DNA of 64,000 nucleotides. Source: Saprospiraceae bacterium (GTDB lineage: Bacteria; Bacteroidota; Bacteroidia; Chitinophagales; Saprospiraceae). Position numbers and translations under genes: made by a program. Within the stretch, counting starts at the first letter, position 1; every line of letters starts with the position of its first letter. This document shows positions 44,704-53,876 of the stretch, in pieces. Below the pieces are notes generated by a model. The model did no database searches, was not told the origin of the DNA, and was given only the letters and a program-made list of their open reading frames with translations. The stretch covers positions 124,001 through 188,000 of the forward strand of contig JADJWV010000003.1 of NCBI GenBank assembly GCA_016716185.1. Direction: 5' to 3'.

Positions 44704-45111
44704 ATGAAATTTAGATCAGGCAATATTTTTTTCATTTGCATCTTTCTGGTAGCTTGCAGTTCCCCCAAAATAGGACTCTATGAATCCGGCGCCAATGACA
44801 TTGCCAGAATTCAACTGGTCCTATTGAAAAATCAGACATTTGAATTGCATTTTAAAGACCTGGATGAAAAACCGGAAAAAAATTATATCTTCAAAGGAAA
44901 ATGGACAGAAATAAAAGATAAAATAAAATTGCAGTTTAAACTGGATAAAAATGGCTTGCCGGATCTCCATGCGCTGTTTGACCCCTCCCTGACAGAAATT
45001 AAATCCGTAAAAATCATCGATAAAGAAACCGTTGAATTTAAAAAAGCAGATAAGAATATATATATTTGGGGGATTGCCTGCCCAAAAAAGAAAATTGAAA
45101 AACCAAAATAA
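44704..45111 (+). CDS. Small lipoprotein of unknown function
   Basis: A 135-residue protein from ATG at 44704. The N-terminus FRSGNIFFICIFLVACSS is a lipoprotein signal with lipobox LVAC. The mature part is Lys-rich with short beta-like segments (NQTFELHFKDLDEKP, YIFKGKWTEIKDKIKLQF), which could fold as a small beta-barrel of the copper-resistance NlpE-like or DUF-type class, but no family is certain. It lies six bases upstream of the prsW-like gene, so the two are probably co-transcribed. An upstream in-frame ATG at 44665 is less likely because it would precede the signal peptide by 13 residues. Confidence 0.65.
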   Translation: MKFRSGNIFFICIFLVACSSPKIGLYESGANDIARIQLVLLKNQTFELHFKDLDEKPEKNYIFKGKWTEIKDKIKLQFKLDKNGLPDLHALFDPSLTEIKSVKIIDKETVEFKKADKNIYIWGIACPKKKIEKPK

Positions 45112-45117
45112 TCTGCC

Positions 45118-46218
45118 ATGTTGAAAATCTATTGCCCGGAATGCAATTCTAAAATGGAACTGGATGAGCAGTCTTCAGGAAAGCAACGATTCTGTTCCGT
45201 ATGCGGTCATCCGGTTCAAATACCCATTTTCGAAACCGGTGGCGAAAAAGACACAGATGCAGACAATACGGAAACCGTTCAATCGCTGAATGAATCATTT
45301 CAGAACCTCATTGAAAAAAGTTCAAAGCAGGCACAGGCATTATTGAAGGATCTTCAACAAATTCCGTTGAAACAAGAGATCCTGCCCATCGATCACAGCA
45401 ACATCAATTTGTTGCTGAAAGATTTTATTTTTTGGGCGGTCAGCTTTTTGGGAATTATTCCTTTGCTCATCATCACGGTGAATCACGTAGGTACCCAGCT
45501 CACGATGTTTGCTTTGTTTTTCGCATTTGTCTGGGGCGTCATCTTTAAGAAATTTATTCTCAAAGACCACAGTTCCAACCGGCTTGCTCTGGCATCCTTA
45601 TTTTTCACAGGGATCATTGGCATTTGGTTGTTGTTGTTTGTGTATCGTTTCCTTCCGGATTTTTATCTGAATGCAGCCGACAGTCCGAATTTGTTTCTTT
45701 CACTCATTGGATATGTTCTGCAGGTTGGAGTTTGCGAAGAACTGGTGAAATCCATTCCTATATTTATTGCATTGCGATGGTTCAGAAAAGATTTAAACGA
45801 AATGTCTTTAATTACTATCGGCGTTTTCAGCGGACTCGGTTTTGCTGCATTTGAAAATCTGCATTATGGAGAAAGTGCTGTGGGGAATACCTATGCCAAA
45901 ACCTTGGATTACGGAGTCAGCGGACTGGTATCCGGAGTACAAAATGCCATGGTTCTTGTTATGCTCCGATCTTTGTCGTTGGTATTTTGCCACGCCGTTT
46001 TTTCAGGCATTGTGGCTTATTTCATAACGATTGCCCAACTAAGAAAATCTCAACAATCTGCTTTGATCTTTATTGGTTTTGCAACTGCCGCCATTCTTCA
46101 CGGGGTCTACGACTGGCTTGCCGGCATTCAGCCTACGATGGCTGCATTACTTGCCGGTTTTTCCTTTGCTCTTTTTTATGGCTATTTAATGAAATTAAAA
46201 AATACAAACAGGAACTGA
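45118..46218 (+). CDS. PrsW-family intramembrane metalloprotease with zinc ribbon
   Basis: A 366-residue protein. Residues 6-29 form a zinc ribbon (CPEC, CSVC). A linker runs to about 95, followed by eight or so membrane segments. The PrsW active-site motifs are present: EELVK at 207-211, FENLHYG with Glu246, His292 in CHAVFSG, and His328 in ILHGVYDW. PrsW in Bacillus cuts an anti-sigma factor at site 1. Here the nearest sigma gene is far away and no anti-sigma is seen, so the substrate is unknown. The preceding lipoprotein gene is probably in the same operon. Confidence 0.88.
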   Translation: MLKIYCPECNSKMELDEQSSGKQRFCSVCGHPVQIPIFETGGEKDTDADNTETVQSLNESFQNLIEKSSKQAQALLKDLQQIPLKQEILPIDHSNINLLLKDFIFWAVSFLGIIPLLIITVNHVGTQLTMFALFFAFVWGVIFKKFILKDHSSNRLALASLFFTGIIGIWLLLFVYRFLPDFYLNAADSPNLFLSLIGYVLQVGVCEELVKSIPIFIALRWFRKDLNEMSLITIGVFSGLGFAAFENLHYGESAVGNTYAKTLDYGVSGLVSGVQNAMVLVMLRSLSLVFCHAVFSGIVAYFITIAQLRKSQQSALIFIGFATAAILHGVYDWLAGIQPTMAALLAGFSFALFYGYLMKLKNTNRN

Positions 46219-46462
46219 GGAATCATTCCTATTGAAATATGGGAAACTCAGTTCTCCCTTTTATGGGGGAATGCTTGCTAAATTTCCAAATTTATTTGGA
46301 ATTATTTTCCATTAAAACGTAAAAATCAGGGTTTACCCTGAGTGATTTTCAGCTGCGAAACTTCTTTAGTTTAAACTTTTGGAATGAATGCTGGCGCGCA
46401 TCTATTGGATTTGTTCGAATTGGTTACAAAAAAAGCAACCTCAGGGGAATTTTTAATAAATA

Positions 46463-46476
46463 CTAACGTATGTTAG
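46463..46476. repeat. Palindrome CTAAC-GTAT-GTTAG
   Basis: Exact arms. It is in the convergent prsW/SnoaL junction. The following 100 bases (46485-46585) are a loose ctaatacc/catcta tract. Confidence 0.85.
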
Positions 46477-46594
46477 CTTTCGATCCAATGCTAACCAACT
46501 TCTATCGTCTAATACCTAAAATCAAACTTAACATCTGTTATCTACCATCCCAACATCTATCCCTAATACCAAACACCTATCTACGGTCTTGTAT

Positions 46595-46645
46595 AAAAGA
46601 AGTAGGGGTTTGAAAGTATTTAACTTTCAAACCCCTACTTCTTTT
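46595..46645. terminator. 23-bp bidirectional terminator hairpin
   Basis: A perfect 23-bp stem (46595-46617 with 46623-46645) around loop ATTTA. Each arm begins AAAAGAAG and ends CTTCTTTT in the direction of transcription, so it can end transcripts from both strands. It lies between the convergent prsW and SnoaL-like genes. Confidence 0.88.
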
Positions 46646-46716
46646 ACATCATTTCTTAAACTTCTAAATAATCCTGTCGTCCGCTATGGGTTTTAAACAA
46701 TATAGTAGCGAGTTTT

Positions 46717-47217
46717 TTATTTTCTAGGTTCGGTCTTGTTAAACATGTAGCGGGCAATTTTCCATTCCTCATTTACTTTTTCAAAGACCAAGAGTTCTCG
46801 ATTGGATTCAGGAATACTTTCTCCGGTAGCGTGAATAAGAGTAGTTCCTTTCGAGCTTGTTACTGCAAATGCCATATTTCCTTCCACCTGAATTTCTTCA
46901 ACGAAGAACTCAATGTTGAGCTGTATCTGGGAAAAGACAAATTCGTAAGATTTCAAGATACCTTCCGTACCTATTCCCGAAGGGGCTTCAGTTGGCATAA
47001 AAACTCCGTCCTTTGTGTAGAGCGATTGAGCCAATTTAGCATCTGATGTGTTCAATGACTTTTCATATTCACTTAAAAGTGCTTCTATTTTTTGTTTCTC
47101 TTGTTTTTCCACGATCTCTGAATTTCCTGCTGAATAATTTTTTGATTCTTGATGATTGTTTTCGTTGCATGAAGCCATAAAAACAATTGCTAATATGGCG
47201 ATTCCAATTTTTTTCAT
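46717..47217 (-). CDS. SnoaL-like (DUF4440) lipoprotein
   Basis: A 166-residue protein from ATG at 47217. The signal KKIGIAILAIVFMASCNE ends in lipobox MASC. The mature part has the cone-shaped NTF2/SnoaL fold pattern: EKQKIEALLSEYEKSLNTSDAKLAQSLY-type opening (IEALLSEYEKSLNTSD), YTKDGVFMPTEAP, and a closing RELLVFEKVNEEWKIARYMF. This matches SgcJ/EcaC-type DUF4440 proteins, whose activities are varied and mostly unknown. It starts one base after the NmrA gene stop and is probably in one operon with it. Confidence 0.8.
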   Translation of the reverse strand: MKKIGIAILAIVFMASCNENNHQESKNYSAGNSEIVEKQEKQKIEALLSEYEKSLNTSDAKLAQSLYTKDGVFMPTEAPSGIGTEGILKSYEFVFSQIQLNIEFFVEEIQVEGNMAFAVTSSKGTTLIHATGESIPESNRELLVFEKVNEEWKIARYMFNKTEPRK

Positions 47218-47218
47218 T

Positions 47219-48100
47219 TTACTGCGCATTTTGTTTGATCCATTCATTCAAAGGGGTGAATTCACCTATGGATATTGCATTGGCCAATCCAATTTGAGAT
47301 TCAGCTCCCGGTCCCATATAGGTGTACTTTTCAAAATAGGCCAGCATTTGTGCAATTTCTCCAGCTCCCTGAAAAAAGTTGGAAAATACCTCTCCGGGTA
47401 CCTGAGTGAAGCTATATTGCTTGCCTATTGACTTGTAGGCTGCGAGCACATCATTAAAACTGTATAAGTCAGATGCTAATGACAGATAGCTTCCTTTACC
47501 TACTTTTTCTGGAGCTAAAAAGGCTCCTGCTACAACTTTACCCAAATCGTTAATGTCTGCCATGTGAATTACTTTTTTGCCTGGGTCTATTGGTAAAATC
47601 CATCCGGTGCTTCCATCCTCTTTTGGTTGAGGCCCCATTATGCCTGTAAAATTCTGAAAATAAAAAGGAGGCTGAACGAACGTGTAGTTTTCGAACCCTG
47701 CATTTTTAATTATCTCATCTACTTTGGCTTTGCCTGTAAAATGGGGCACATCAAATTGTCCGTTGCTTATCTTCTCAACATCCGGCAATGTTGACCAAAC
47801 AAAATGATTTACTCCGGCGTCATTTGCTGCCTGGATAGCAACTTTTCCCTGTGCAATTTCATCCGCACCTTCCCAAAAATTGGTTACCACAAAAACTCCG
47901 TGCGCACCTTCGAAGGCATTCCTTAATGATTCAAGGTTTGCTAAATCTCCCTGTACCACTTCATCTGCATGCCCATTATATTTTTCCGGACTTCGTGTAA
48001 TGGCCCTGACTTTAAAAGAACCCTCTTGGGTTAAAGCATTTACAACTCCTTTTCCTTGTAAGCCCGTTGCACCCACAACGGCAATTATTTTCTTTTCCAT
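47219..48100 (-). CDS. NmrA-like NAD(P)-binding protein
   Basis: A 293-residue atypical short-chain dehydrogenase. The glycine motif VVGATGLQGKGVV at residues about 8-20 binds NAD(P). It is followed by VRAITRSPEK, VVQGDLANLESL and HGVFVVTNFWEG, in the arrangement of NmrA and HSCARG-type redox sensors or of related quinone reductases. The family lacks the classic catalytic Tyr-x-x-x-Lys in many members. It lies downstream of a Crp/Fnr-like regulator on the same strand and upstream of the SnoaL-like lipoprotein, so the regulator probably controls the pair. Confidence 0.85.
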   Translation of the reverse strand: MEKKIIAVVGATGLQGKGVVNALTQEGSFKVRAITRSPEKYNGHADEVVQGDLANLESLRNAFEGAHGVFVVTNFWEGADEIAQGKVAIQAANDAGVNHFVWSTLPDVEKISNGQFDVPHFTGKAKVDEIIKNAGFENYTFVQPPFYFQNFTGIMGPQPKEDGSTGWILPIDPGKKVIHMADINDLGKVVAGAFLAPEKVGKGSYLSLASDLYSFNDVLAAYKSIGKQYSFTQVPGEVFSNFFQGAGEIAQMLAYFEKYTYMGPGAESQIGLANAISIGEFTPLNEWIKQNAQ

Positions 48101-48194
48101 TTTATTTTGTTTTAGTGATTAACAATAACACAAAGATGGGGTGGTTTTGGCACACACACCTATAAGGTAGTTTAAGAAAGAGCATTAATGTAGA

Positions 48195-48776
48195 TTAAGA
48201 TTTTGTGATCTTCTTACGAATGGTGCTCAGGAACTCAGGGCTTACGCCCAGGTAAGAAGCAATTTGAACATTGGAAATTCGATTAAAGAAGTGAGGATAT
48301 CTGTTCAGGAAGTCCAGATAGCGTCCCTCAGCTGTCGAACTGATGTTTTGAAGAACTCTGTGCTGCAGACTTACCATAGCATTTTCAGCAAGAACTCTAA
48401 AGATTCGATTAAATTTTGGATAGTCTGCAAATAGCTTTAACTGATCTTCTTTTTTGATTTGAAGGATGATGGAATTCTCCAATGCCTCTATGTATAGTTT
48501 GCTTGGCTCCCCTGAATGGAAGCTTCCTATGTCTCCGATCCACCAATGCTCTATGGCAAATTGCAGGTTATGCTCCTTACCTTTTTCGTCAACCAAATAC
48601 ATTCTGAAACAACCCTCTGCAATGAAAGTATTGTGTTTACATATATCGCCTTCCTGAAGGATGAATTGCCTTCGTTTAATTCTTCGCTCTTTGAAATAAT
48701 TGCTCACAACAGACTTTTCCTCTTCATCTAAAGGAAGAAAGTTTTCAAAGTAGTCTATTAATGGCTTAATGGTCAT
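48195..48776 (-). CDS. Crp/Fnr family transcriptional regulator
   Basis: A 193-residue protein with a cyclic-nucleotide-binding fold at residues about 1-115 (FILQEGDICKHNTFIAEGCFRMYLVDEKG split: LQEGDICKHNTFIAEG) and a short helix-turn-helix near the end (NVQIASYLGVSPEFLSTIRKK). The effector pocket lacks the full cAMP-binding R-S-A motif, so the ligand is unknown. Such short regulators are common in Bacteroidota next to the genes they control. The spacer to the NmrA gene is 94 bases, with CATCTTTG as a near -7 box, so the regulator and the pair may have separate promoters. Confidence 0.88.
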   Translation of the reverse strand: MTIKPLIDYFENFLPLDEEEKSVVSNYFKERRIKRRQFILQEGDICKHNTFIAEGCFRMYLVDEKGKEHNLQFAIEHWWIGDIGSFHSGEPSKLYIEALENSIILQIKKEDQLKLFADYPKFNRIFRVLAENAMVSLQHRVLQNISSTAEGRYLDFLNRYPHFFNRISNVQIASYLGVSPEFLSTIRKKITKS

Positions 48777-48819
48777 TTTTTAATTCGCTACAACTGACAA
48801 GTGCATACCAACCCATCCA

Positions 48820-51800
48820 TCACATATTCCTCCGGTACTTGCCTCCAACAGCGTAAAGCGCAGAAGTAATTTGACCCAGTGAACATTTTTTAACGGCTTC
48901 CATCAGACAGTCAAACAAGTTACTATTATGCAGCGCCGCTTCCTGCAGTTGGCTTAAACTTTGATCCGATTGTTTGGCATTGGCCTTCTTCAATAGGTTT
49001 AACGCATCGATCTGATCATTTTTTTCGGATTCGGTAGCGCGGATGACTTCCCGTGGTAGAACTGTAGGAGATCCATCCTTCGACAAAAATGTATTGACCC
49101 CGATGATCGGATACTCGCCGGTATGTTTCAGTGTTTCGTAGTACAAACTTTCTTCCTGGATCTTGCTGCGCTGATACATGGTTTCCATAGCCCCTAAAAC
49201 GCCTCCTCTTTCAGTGATGCGATCAAACTCAGCCAACACGGCTTCTTCGACGAGATCCGTCAGTTCTTCAATGATGAAAGATCCCTGTAGTGGATTTTCA
49301 TTTTTTGCCAGACCGAGTTCGTTGTTGATGATCAGCTGGATAGCCATCGCTCTGCGCACCGATTCTTCTGTGGGTGTAGTGATCGCTTCGTCATAAGCAT
49401 TCGTATGCAAGGAGTTACAATTGTCATAAATGGCGTAAAGCGCCTGAAGCGTGGTGCGGATGTCGTTGAATGAAATTTCCTGCGCATGCAGCGATCTTCC
49501 GGAAGTCTGTATGTGGTATTTCAACATCTGACTTCTTTCGTTTGCTCCGTATTTGTATTTCATCGCTTTTGCCCAGATGCGGCGCGCTACGCGTCCGATG
49601 ACAGCATACTCCGGATCCACTCCGTTCGAAAAAAAGAAGGAAAGGTTAGGCGCAAAATCATCGATATGCATGCCTCTCGAAAGATAGTATTCAACAAAAG
49701 TGAATCCATTGGAAAGCGTAAAGGCTAATTGGGAGATCGGATTGGCCCCGGCTTCGGCGATGTGATATCCACTTATAGATACGGAATAAAAATTCCTGAC
49801 CTTGTGCTGAATAAAATATTCCTGTACATCCCCCATGAGTTTCAAAGAAAACTCCGTCGAAAAAATACAGGTATTTTGCGCCTGGTCTTCTTTGAGTATA
49901 TCCGCCTGCACAGTTCCTCTCACGGAATTCAATGCTTTGGCTTTCAAATTTTCATAAACACTTTTTTCGAGAATCTCATCTCCGCTGAGTCCCAACAACA
50001 TCAATCCCAATCCATTGTTGCCTTGCGGAAGTTCACCCTTGTAAGTAGGTCGATCCAATCCCTGGTTGTCAAATTTTTCTTTGAGTTTTTGTTCTACCAG
50101 ATGCCCGAGTTTGTGTTCGCGGATATACAATTCGCATTGCTGATCAATAGCTGCATTCATAAAAAATGCACAAATGGTAGCCGCCGGTCCATTGATCGTC
50201 ATGCTGACCGATGTTTTCGGATCGCATAAATCAAATCCGCTGTACAATTTTTTCGCATCGTCGAGGCTGCAAATGCTCACACCACTGTTGCCTACTTTCC
50301 CGTAGATGTCGGGGCGATGATCGGGATCTTCGCCATATAAGGTCACTGAATCAAATGCCGTACTCAGTCTGTTGGCCGGCATGTCGAGACTCAGATAATG
50401 AAAACGTCTGTTGGTGCGCTCGGGCCCACCCTCTCCTGCAAACATGCGGGTGGGATCTTCCTCCTGTCTTTTAAATGGGTATACGCCTGCTGTATACGGA
50501 AATTCGCCCGGAACATTTTCCTGCAAACTCCATTTTAAAATATCGCCCCAATCTCTGTATTTGGGTAAAACCACCCGAGGTATTTTCGAATGGGAAAGCG
50601 ATTCTGTAAACGTTGGAACTTTGATTTCTTTATTCCGGACTTTGTAGGTGTACACATCTTCTTTATAAGCCCGTTTTTTCTCTTCCCAATGAACTAACAT
50701 CTGTTTGTTTATTCCTTCCAGTTGCAATTCGGTGTCGCGTATTTTTTCTTCGATTTCCTTTTTAGCAGCTGTTTCGGTTTCGAAAAGCAGTTTGGTTTGG
50801 TTCAATGCATATAAATGGCTGGCCACATGTGCCTGTTTCTCAACCCAATGGTCGTAATGGCGGTTATTATCTGAAATTTCACTCAGGTAACGCGTCTTTG
50901 AAGGGGGAATGATGTAAATTTTTTCGGATTCTCCCAACGGTAATTTTAATTCCGATGGCCAGTTCAGTCCAGTTTTTTCTGCAATGACTGCAATCAGATT
51001 TTTATAAAGAAGGTTGGTGCCCGGATCGTTGAACTGAGACGCAATGGTTCCGATGACGGGCATCTCATCCGGCGATTTGTCAAATGCTTTATGGTTGCGT
51101 TGAAATTGCTTGCGTACATCTCTTAACGCATCCATGGCTCCGCGTTTATCAAATTTATTGATGGATACGATGTCGGCAAAATCCAACATGTCGATTTTTT
51201 CCAACTGGGTTGCTGCTCCGTATTCCGGTGTCATGACGTAGAGTGAAACATCGCTGAAATCGACGATTTCCGTATCGCTTTGTCCAATGCCGGAGGTCTC
51301 CAGGATGATCAGGTCAAAATTTGCTGATTTTAACAACTGCACTGCATTTTTAATGTGAGGTGACAGTGCAAGATTGCTTTGTCGCGTGGCCAGGGAACGC
51401 ATGAAAACTCTTCCGCCATGAAACTCCGGATGTATGGCATTCATACGGATGCGATCGCCAAGCAAAGCCCCTCCCGTTTTGCGCTTGGAGGGGTCGACCG
51501 ATAGTATGGCAATTCGTTTATCTTTAAAATCCAGAATAAATCTGCGAACCAATTCATCAACCAGGCTGGATTTACCGGCCCCACCGGTTCCGGTGATGCC
51601 GAGTACCGGAATTTTTCGATCCGCTTGCTGTCCGCTGACCTCTTTAATGATGTCTTCAGCAAGATCGGGATCATTTTCAATAGCACTGATCAATCGGGCG
51701 ATGGATGGAATGTCTCCCTGAAAACTGGCTTTTAATTCCCCGTTGAGTGAAGAGTAAGTCGAAAAATCGCATTGCCTGATCAGGTCGTTGATCATGCCCT

Positions 51801-52197
51801 GTAATCCCATTTTTCTACCATCATCCGGACTGTAGATCCTCGAAATTCCATAGGCATGTAAATCGGCAATTTCAGTTGGGAGTATGGTCCCACCGCCGCC
51901 TCCAAAAATCTTGATGTGGCCGCAACGCCTTTCTTTCAGCAAATCGTAGATGTATTTGAAAAATTCATTGTGCCCACCCTGATAGGAGGTGATCGCAATG
52001 CCCTGCACATCTTCCTGGATGGCAGCTTCCACGATTTCCAGAGCGGAGCGGTTATGGCCCAGGTGGATGATTTCTACCCCACTGCTTTGCATGATCCTTC
52101 GCATGATGTTGATGGCCGCATCGTGCCCGTCAAACAAGGAAGCTGCAGTCAGTATGCGTATTTTGTGCTTGGCCTGGTAGGTCGTTTCAGTTATCAT
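48820..52197 (-). CDS. icmF: IcmF, fused isobutyryl-CoA mutase and G-protein chaperone
   Basis: A B12-dependent mutase that exchanges isobutyryl-CoA and n-butyryl-CoA or related acyl-CoAs. The 1125-residue protein fuses three parts. Residues about 14-150 form the B12-binding domain with DGHDAAI (His25 is the lower ligand) and FGGGGGTI. Residues about 200-440 form a MeaB/ArgK-type GTPase with Walker A GTGGAGKSS, LSVDPSKRKTGGALLGD and NKFDKRG. Residues about 560-1110 form the mutase large subunit (FPYTAGVYPF, RMFAGEGGPERTN, QTSGRSLHAQEI). The order B12-GTPase-mutase is diagnostic for IcmF. Start at ATG 52197: the upstream TTG lies in the -7 box. Substrate range was not resolved. Confidence 0.93.
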   Translation of the reverse strand: MITETTYQAKHKIRILTAASLFDGHDAAINIMRRIMQSSGVEIIHLGHNRSALEIVEAAIQEDVQGIAITSYQGGHNEFFKYIYDLLKERRCGHIKIFGGGGGTILPTEIADLHAYGISRIYSPDDGRKMGLQGMINDLIRQCDFSTYSSLNGELKASFQGDIPSIARLISAIENDPDLAEDIIKEVSGQQADRKIPVLGITGTGGAGKSSLVDELVRRFILDFKDKRIAILSVDPSKRKTGGALLGDRIRMNAIHPEFHGGRVFMRSLATRQSNLALSPHIKNAVQLLKSANFDLIILETSGIGQSDTEIVDFSDVSLYVMTPEYGAATQLEKIDMLDFADIVSINKFDKRGAMDALRDVRKQFQRNHKAFDKSPDEMPVIGTIASQFNDPGTNLLYKNLIAVIAEKTGLNWPSELKLPLGESEKIYIIPPSKTRYLSEISDNNRHYDHWVEKQAHVASHLYALNQTKLLFETETAAKKEIEEKIRDTELQLEGINKQMLVHWEEKKRAYKEDVYTYKVRNKEIKVPTFTESLSHSKIPRVVLPKYRDWGDILKWSLQENVPGEFPYTAGVYPFKRQEEDPTRMFAGEGGPERTNRRFHYLSLDMPANRLSTAFDSVTLYGEDPDHRPDIYGKVGNSGVSICSLDDAKKLYSGFDLCDPKTSVSMTINGPAATICAFFMNAAIDQQCELYIREHKLGHLVEQKLKEKFDNQGLDRPTYKGELPQGNNGLGLMLLGLSGDEILEKSVYENLKAKALNSVRGTVQADILKEDQAQNTCIFSTEFSLKLMGDVQEYFIQHKVRNFYSVSISGYHIAEAGANPISQLAFTLSNGFTFVEYYLSRGMHIDDFAPNLSFFFSNGVDPEYAVIGRVARRIWAKAMKYKYGANERSQMLKYHIQTSGRSLHAQEISFNDIRTTLQALYAIYDNCNSLHTNAYDEAITTPTEESVRRAMAIQLIINNELGLAKNENPLQGSFIIEELTDLVEEAVLAEFDRITERGGVLGAMETMYQRSKIQEESLYYETLKHTGEYPIIGVNTFLSKDGSPTVLPREVIRATESEKNDQIDALNLLKKANAKQSDQSLSQLQEAALHNSNLFDCLMEAVKKCSLGQITSALYAVGGKYRRNM

Positions 52198-52215
52198 CAC
52201 ATCTGGTTTAAGGCT

Positions 52216-52223
52216 CAAATTTA
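52216..52223 (-). promoter_or_regulatory. -7 box TAAATTTG for icmF
   Basis: Matches TAnnTTTG on the minus strand, 18 bases before the ATG at 52197. It covers the alternative TTG start at 52218 and so decides for the ATG. No B12 riboswitch is visible upstream. Confidence 0.45.
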
Positions 52224-52364
52224 AGGTTTATCGGCCAAGAATTTGGGCTTATTCGTTGTCCATGAAGGTTTTAAGCTACGCTTGAAAAGAAAGATTTTGT
52301 TACTCAACAGGTTCTAAAAACAAATAATTGGTAATTTTATCCTGTAAAACAGCTGAGTATCGTT

Positions 52365-53054
52365 ATGAGAGTATTCAATTTCAAGCTACATCCCGCTCAA
52401 ATTCGCTTGTGTGTCATAGTGCTCTTCGCCTTTTGCATTTTAAGTCCGAATGAGCTTTCTTCCAGGCAATGGCTCATCATTTATGCCAAAGAGGGTTTTT
52501 TCAACGGACTCATCCGACAATCGTTCGGACATATTTACGTAGGTATGATCCAGGAAGATCCTAAAAATCCCGGCGAATTACTGGCTGGATTTTGGGGCTA
52601 TTATCCCCGAAACGGAATTCGCAAAGAAGGAGTATGGGGCTATATGGATGGAAGTATTCGCAATGATTGGGGTGCCGACTACCAGCATAGTTTTGCCATA
52701 GAAGTCCAGGAATCAGAATTTGTAAAATGCCTCCAGTTCATCCGGCAATGGGATCAAATGCCTTATTCCCTGCGGGCCCGCAACTGCATTGATTTCATCA
52801 GACAGCTGGTCAAATCGATAGGCAGAATGAAAGATCCCGAGGGTTTTTATCTATTGCCAAACGCATATATTTCAGCATTGGAAGAGAGGAATAAAGAAAT
52901 TGAATACAAATCCGATTTTACGAATTATAAGAAGGTTGTACAAGTCACCCATTACGATGGAAAGCTGGCCAAAAAGTTTTTTGTCCTTACGAAATGGAAG
53001 GCGTTTATTTACAAGCACATGAGGTTGGGGAAAAGGCTGAAGTCTGAAGGCTGA
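52365..53054 (+). CDS. Unknown protein, possible permuted papain-like fold
   Basis: A 229-residue protein with a hydrophobic N-terminal segment (IRLCVIVLFAFCILSP) that may be a signal or anchor. Two suggestive blocks follow: QSFGHIYVGMI near residue 60, and SLRARNCIDFIRQLVKSIG near 140. A His in a GHxxV turn followed by a later NC-x-x-F block is the order seen in circularly permuted NlpC/P60-like or LRAT-type cysteine hydrolases, but this is a fold guess from motif order only. The last residues (GKRLKSEG) are read from the start of a simple-repeat tract. It is divergent from icmF. Confidence 0.55.
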   Translation: MRVFNFKLHPAQIRLCVIVLFAFCILSPNELSSRQWLIIYAKEGFFNGLIRQSFGHIYVGMIQEDPKNPGELLAGFWGYYPRNGIRKEGVWGYMDGSIRNDWGADYQHSFAIEVQESEFVKCLQFIRQWDQMPYSLRARNCIDFIRQLVKSIGRMKDPEGFYLLPNAYISALEERNKEIEYKSDFTNYKKVVQVTHYDGKLAKKFFVLTKWKAFIYKHMRLGKRLKSEG

Positions 53055-53200
53055 AGGAAGAGGTTTGAAGCGAAAAGCTTAAAGCGAGAAAATACGAGCG
53101 AATGATTGAGTAGTTACTAACAATCGTTAGATTCAATACAACCGATCACCAGATTAAATGACAGGGATATCGAAGAGAAGCTTAAAGCGAGGAGATTTTT
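53040..53200. repeat. GAAGCTTAAAGCGAG tract
   Basis: Units such as aggctgaagg, gaagcgaaaagctt and aagcgagaa start within the coding end at 53040 and recur at 53170-53190. Confidence 0.8.
53117..53130. repeat. Palindrome CTAAC-AATC-GTTAG
   Basis: Exact arms, 63 bases after the stop at 53054. Confidence 0.85.
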
Positions 53201-53205
53201 ACGAA

Positions 53206-53219
53206 TAAACGATCGTTAG
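53206..53219. repeat. Palindrome TAAAC-GATC-GTTAG
   Basis: Two mismatches in the left arm. It lies 89 bases from the preceding copy, the only place with two in one junction. Confidence 0.6.
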
Positions 53220-53231
53220 TTTCTTAAGAAC

Positions 53232-53335
53232 TCATCACAGATTACTAACACCTAACAACTTTCACCTAACAACTAACAACTAACAACTAACAACTAACAA
53301 CTAACAACCAGCAACTAACAACCAACCAGACCGAT
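53232..53335. repeat. CTAACAA tract
   Basis: About 14 units of ctaacaa or aaccag type fill the junction up to the stop at 53338. They are the reverse complement of the TTGTTAG units at 37.9 kb. Confidence 0.9.
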
Positions 53336-53337
53336 CA

Positions 53338-53793
53338 TCAAAAACCATACTTCCCAACTTTTTTTGCATACTCCAGATAGGAGGAGAGCGCAGCCGAACC
53401 ATACCACTTGATGTAAACCGGTTCGAGCAACTGTGCTTTGATGGCCGGATCGGTATCCATAAGTTTTGCAGCTTCCTCAGGATCGCTGGTATCCAAAATA
53501 AATAAGCCGCGATACAAATCGTTTTTTGCAAAAGGACCTGCCACAATCATTTTTCCTTCGTCGACCAATCTGCTGATATTGGACAAATGCCCTTTAAATA
53601 ATTCATTGACTCTGGCTTTATCCTCTATGGTTACCGGACCTGTTTTGAGCAAGACCAGGGTGTAGTTTTTCATACCATAGTCGTCCGCATTGAATTTTTT
53701 GGCAAGGATAGAATCAAAATTTTCATTGAGTTTTTGAGCATGATTACATACTGAAAAAATTAAGATAAGAAATATGATCGCAAACGGTTTCAT
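53338..53793 (-). CDS. Secreted YciI-like protein
   Basis: A 151-residue protein from ATG at 53793. A signal peptide covers residues 1-19 (FAIIFLILIFSVCNHAQ). The mature part matches the YCII-related domain: YTLVLLKTGP, LFKGHLSNISRLVDEGKMIVAGPF (split: HLSNISRLVDEGKMIVAGP), and GLFILDTSDPEEAAKLMDTDP. Cytoplasmic YciI proteins are small stand-alone enzymes or ligand binders with a conserved His (here in KGHLSN) and Asp. An exported version is less common. No partner gene is evident. Confidence 0.8.
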   Translation of the reverse strand: MKPFAIIFLILIFSVCNHAQKLNENFDSILAKKFNADDYGMKNYTLVLLKTGPVTIEDKARVNELFKGHLSNISRLVDEGKMIVAGPFAKNDLYRGLFILDTSDPEEAAKLMDTDPAIKAQLLEPVYIKWYGSAALSSYLEYAKKVGKYGF

Positions 53794-53808
53794 GAATGAA
53801 ATTTCGAG

Positions 53809-53816
53809 CAAAGATA
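53809..53816 (-). promoter_or_regulatory. -7 box TATCTTTG(C) for the YciI-like gene
   Basis: Full match to TAnnTTTGC on the minus strand, 15 bases before the ATG at 53793. It overlaps the longer in-frame start at 53811 and rules it out. Confidence 0.45.
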
Positions 53817-53876
53817 AAGGCTTTAAAGGATAGCCTATTCACCGAGAATGTTAAAACTGCAATTAGTTTAAATGTT

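Noticed and set aside
52198..52364. Cobalamin riboswitch upstream of icmF
   Set aside because: The spacer is short and I see no conserved B12-box text or multi-stem structure.
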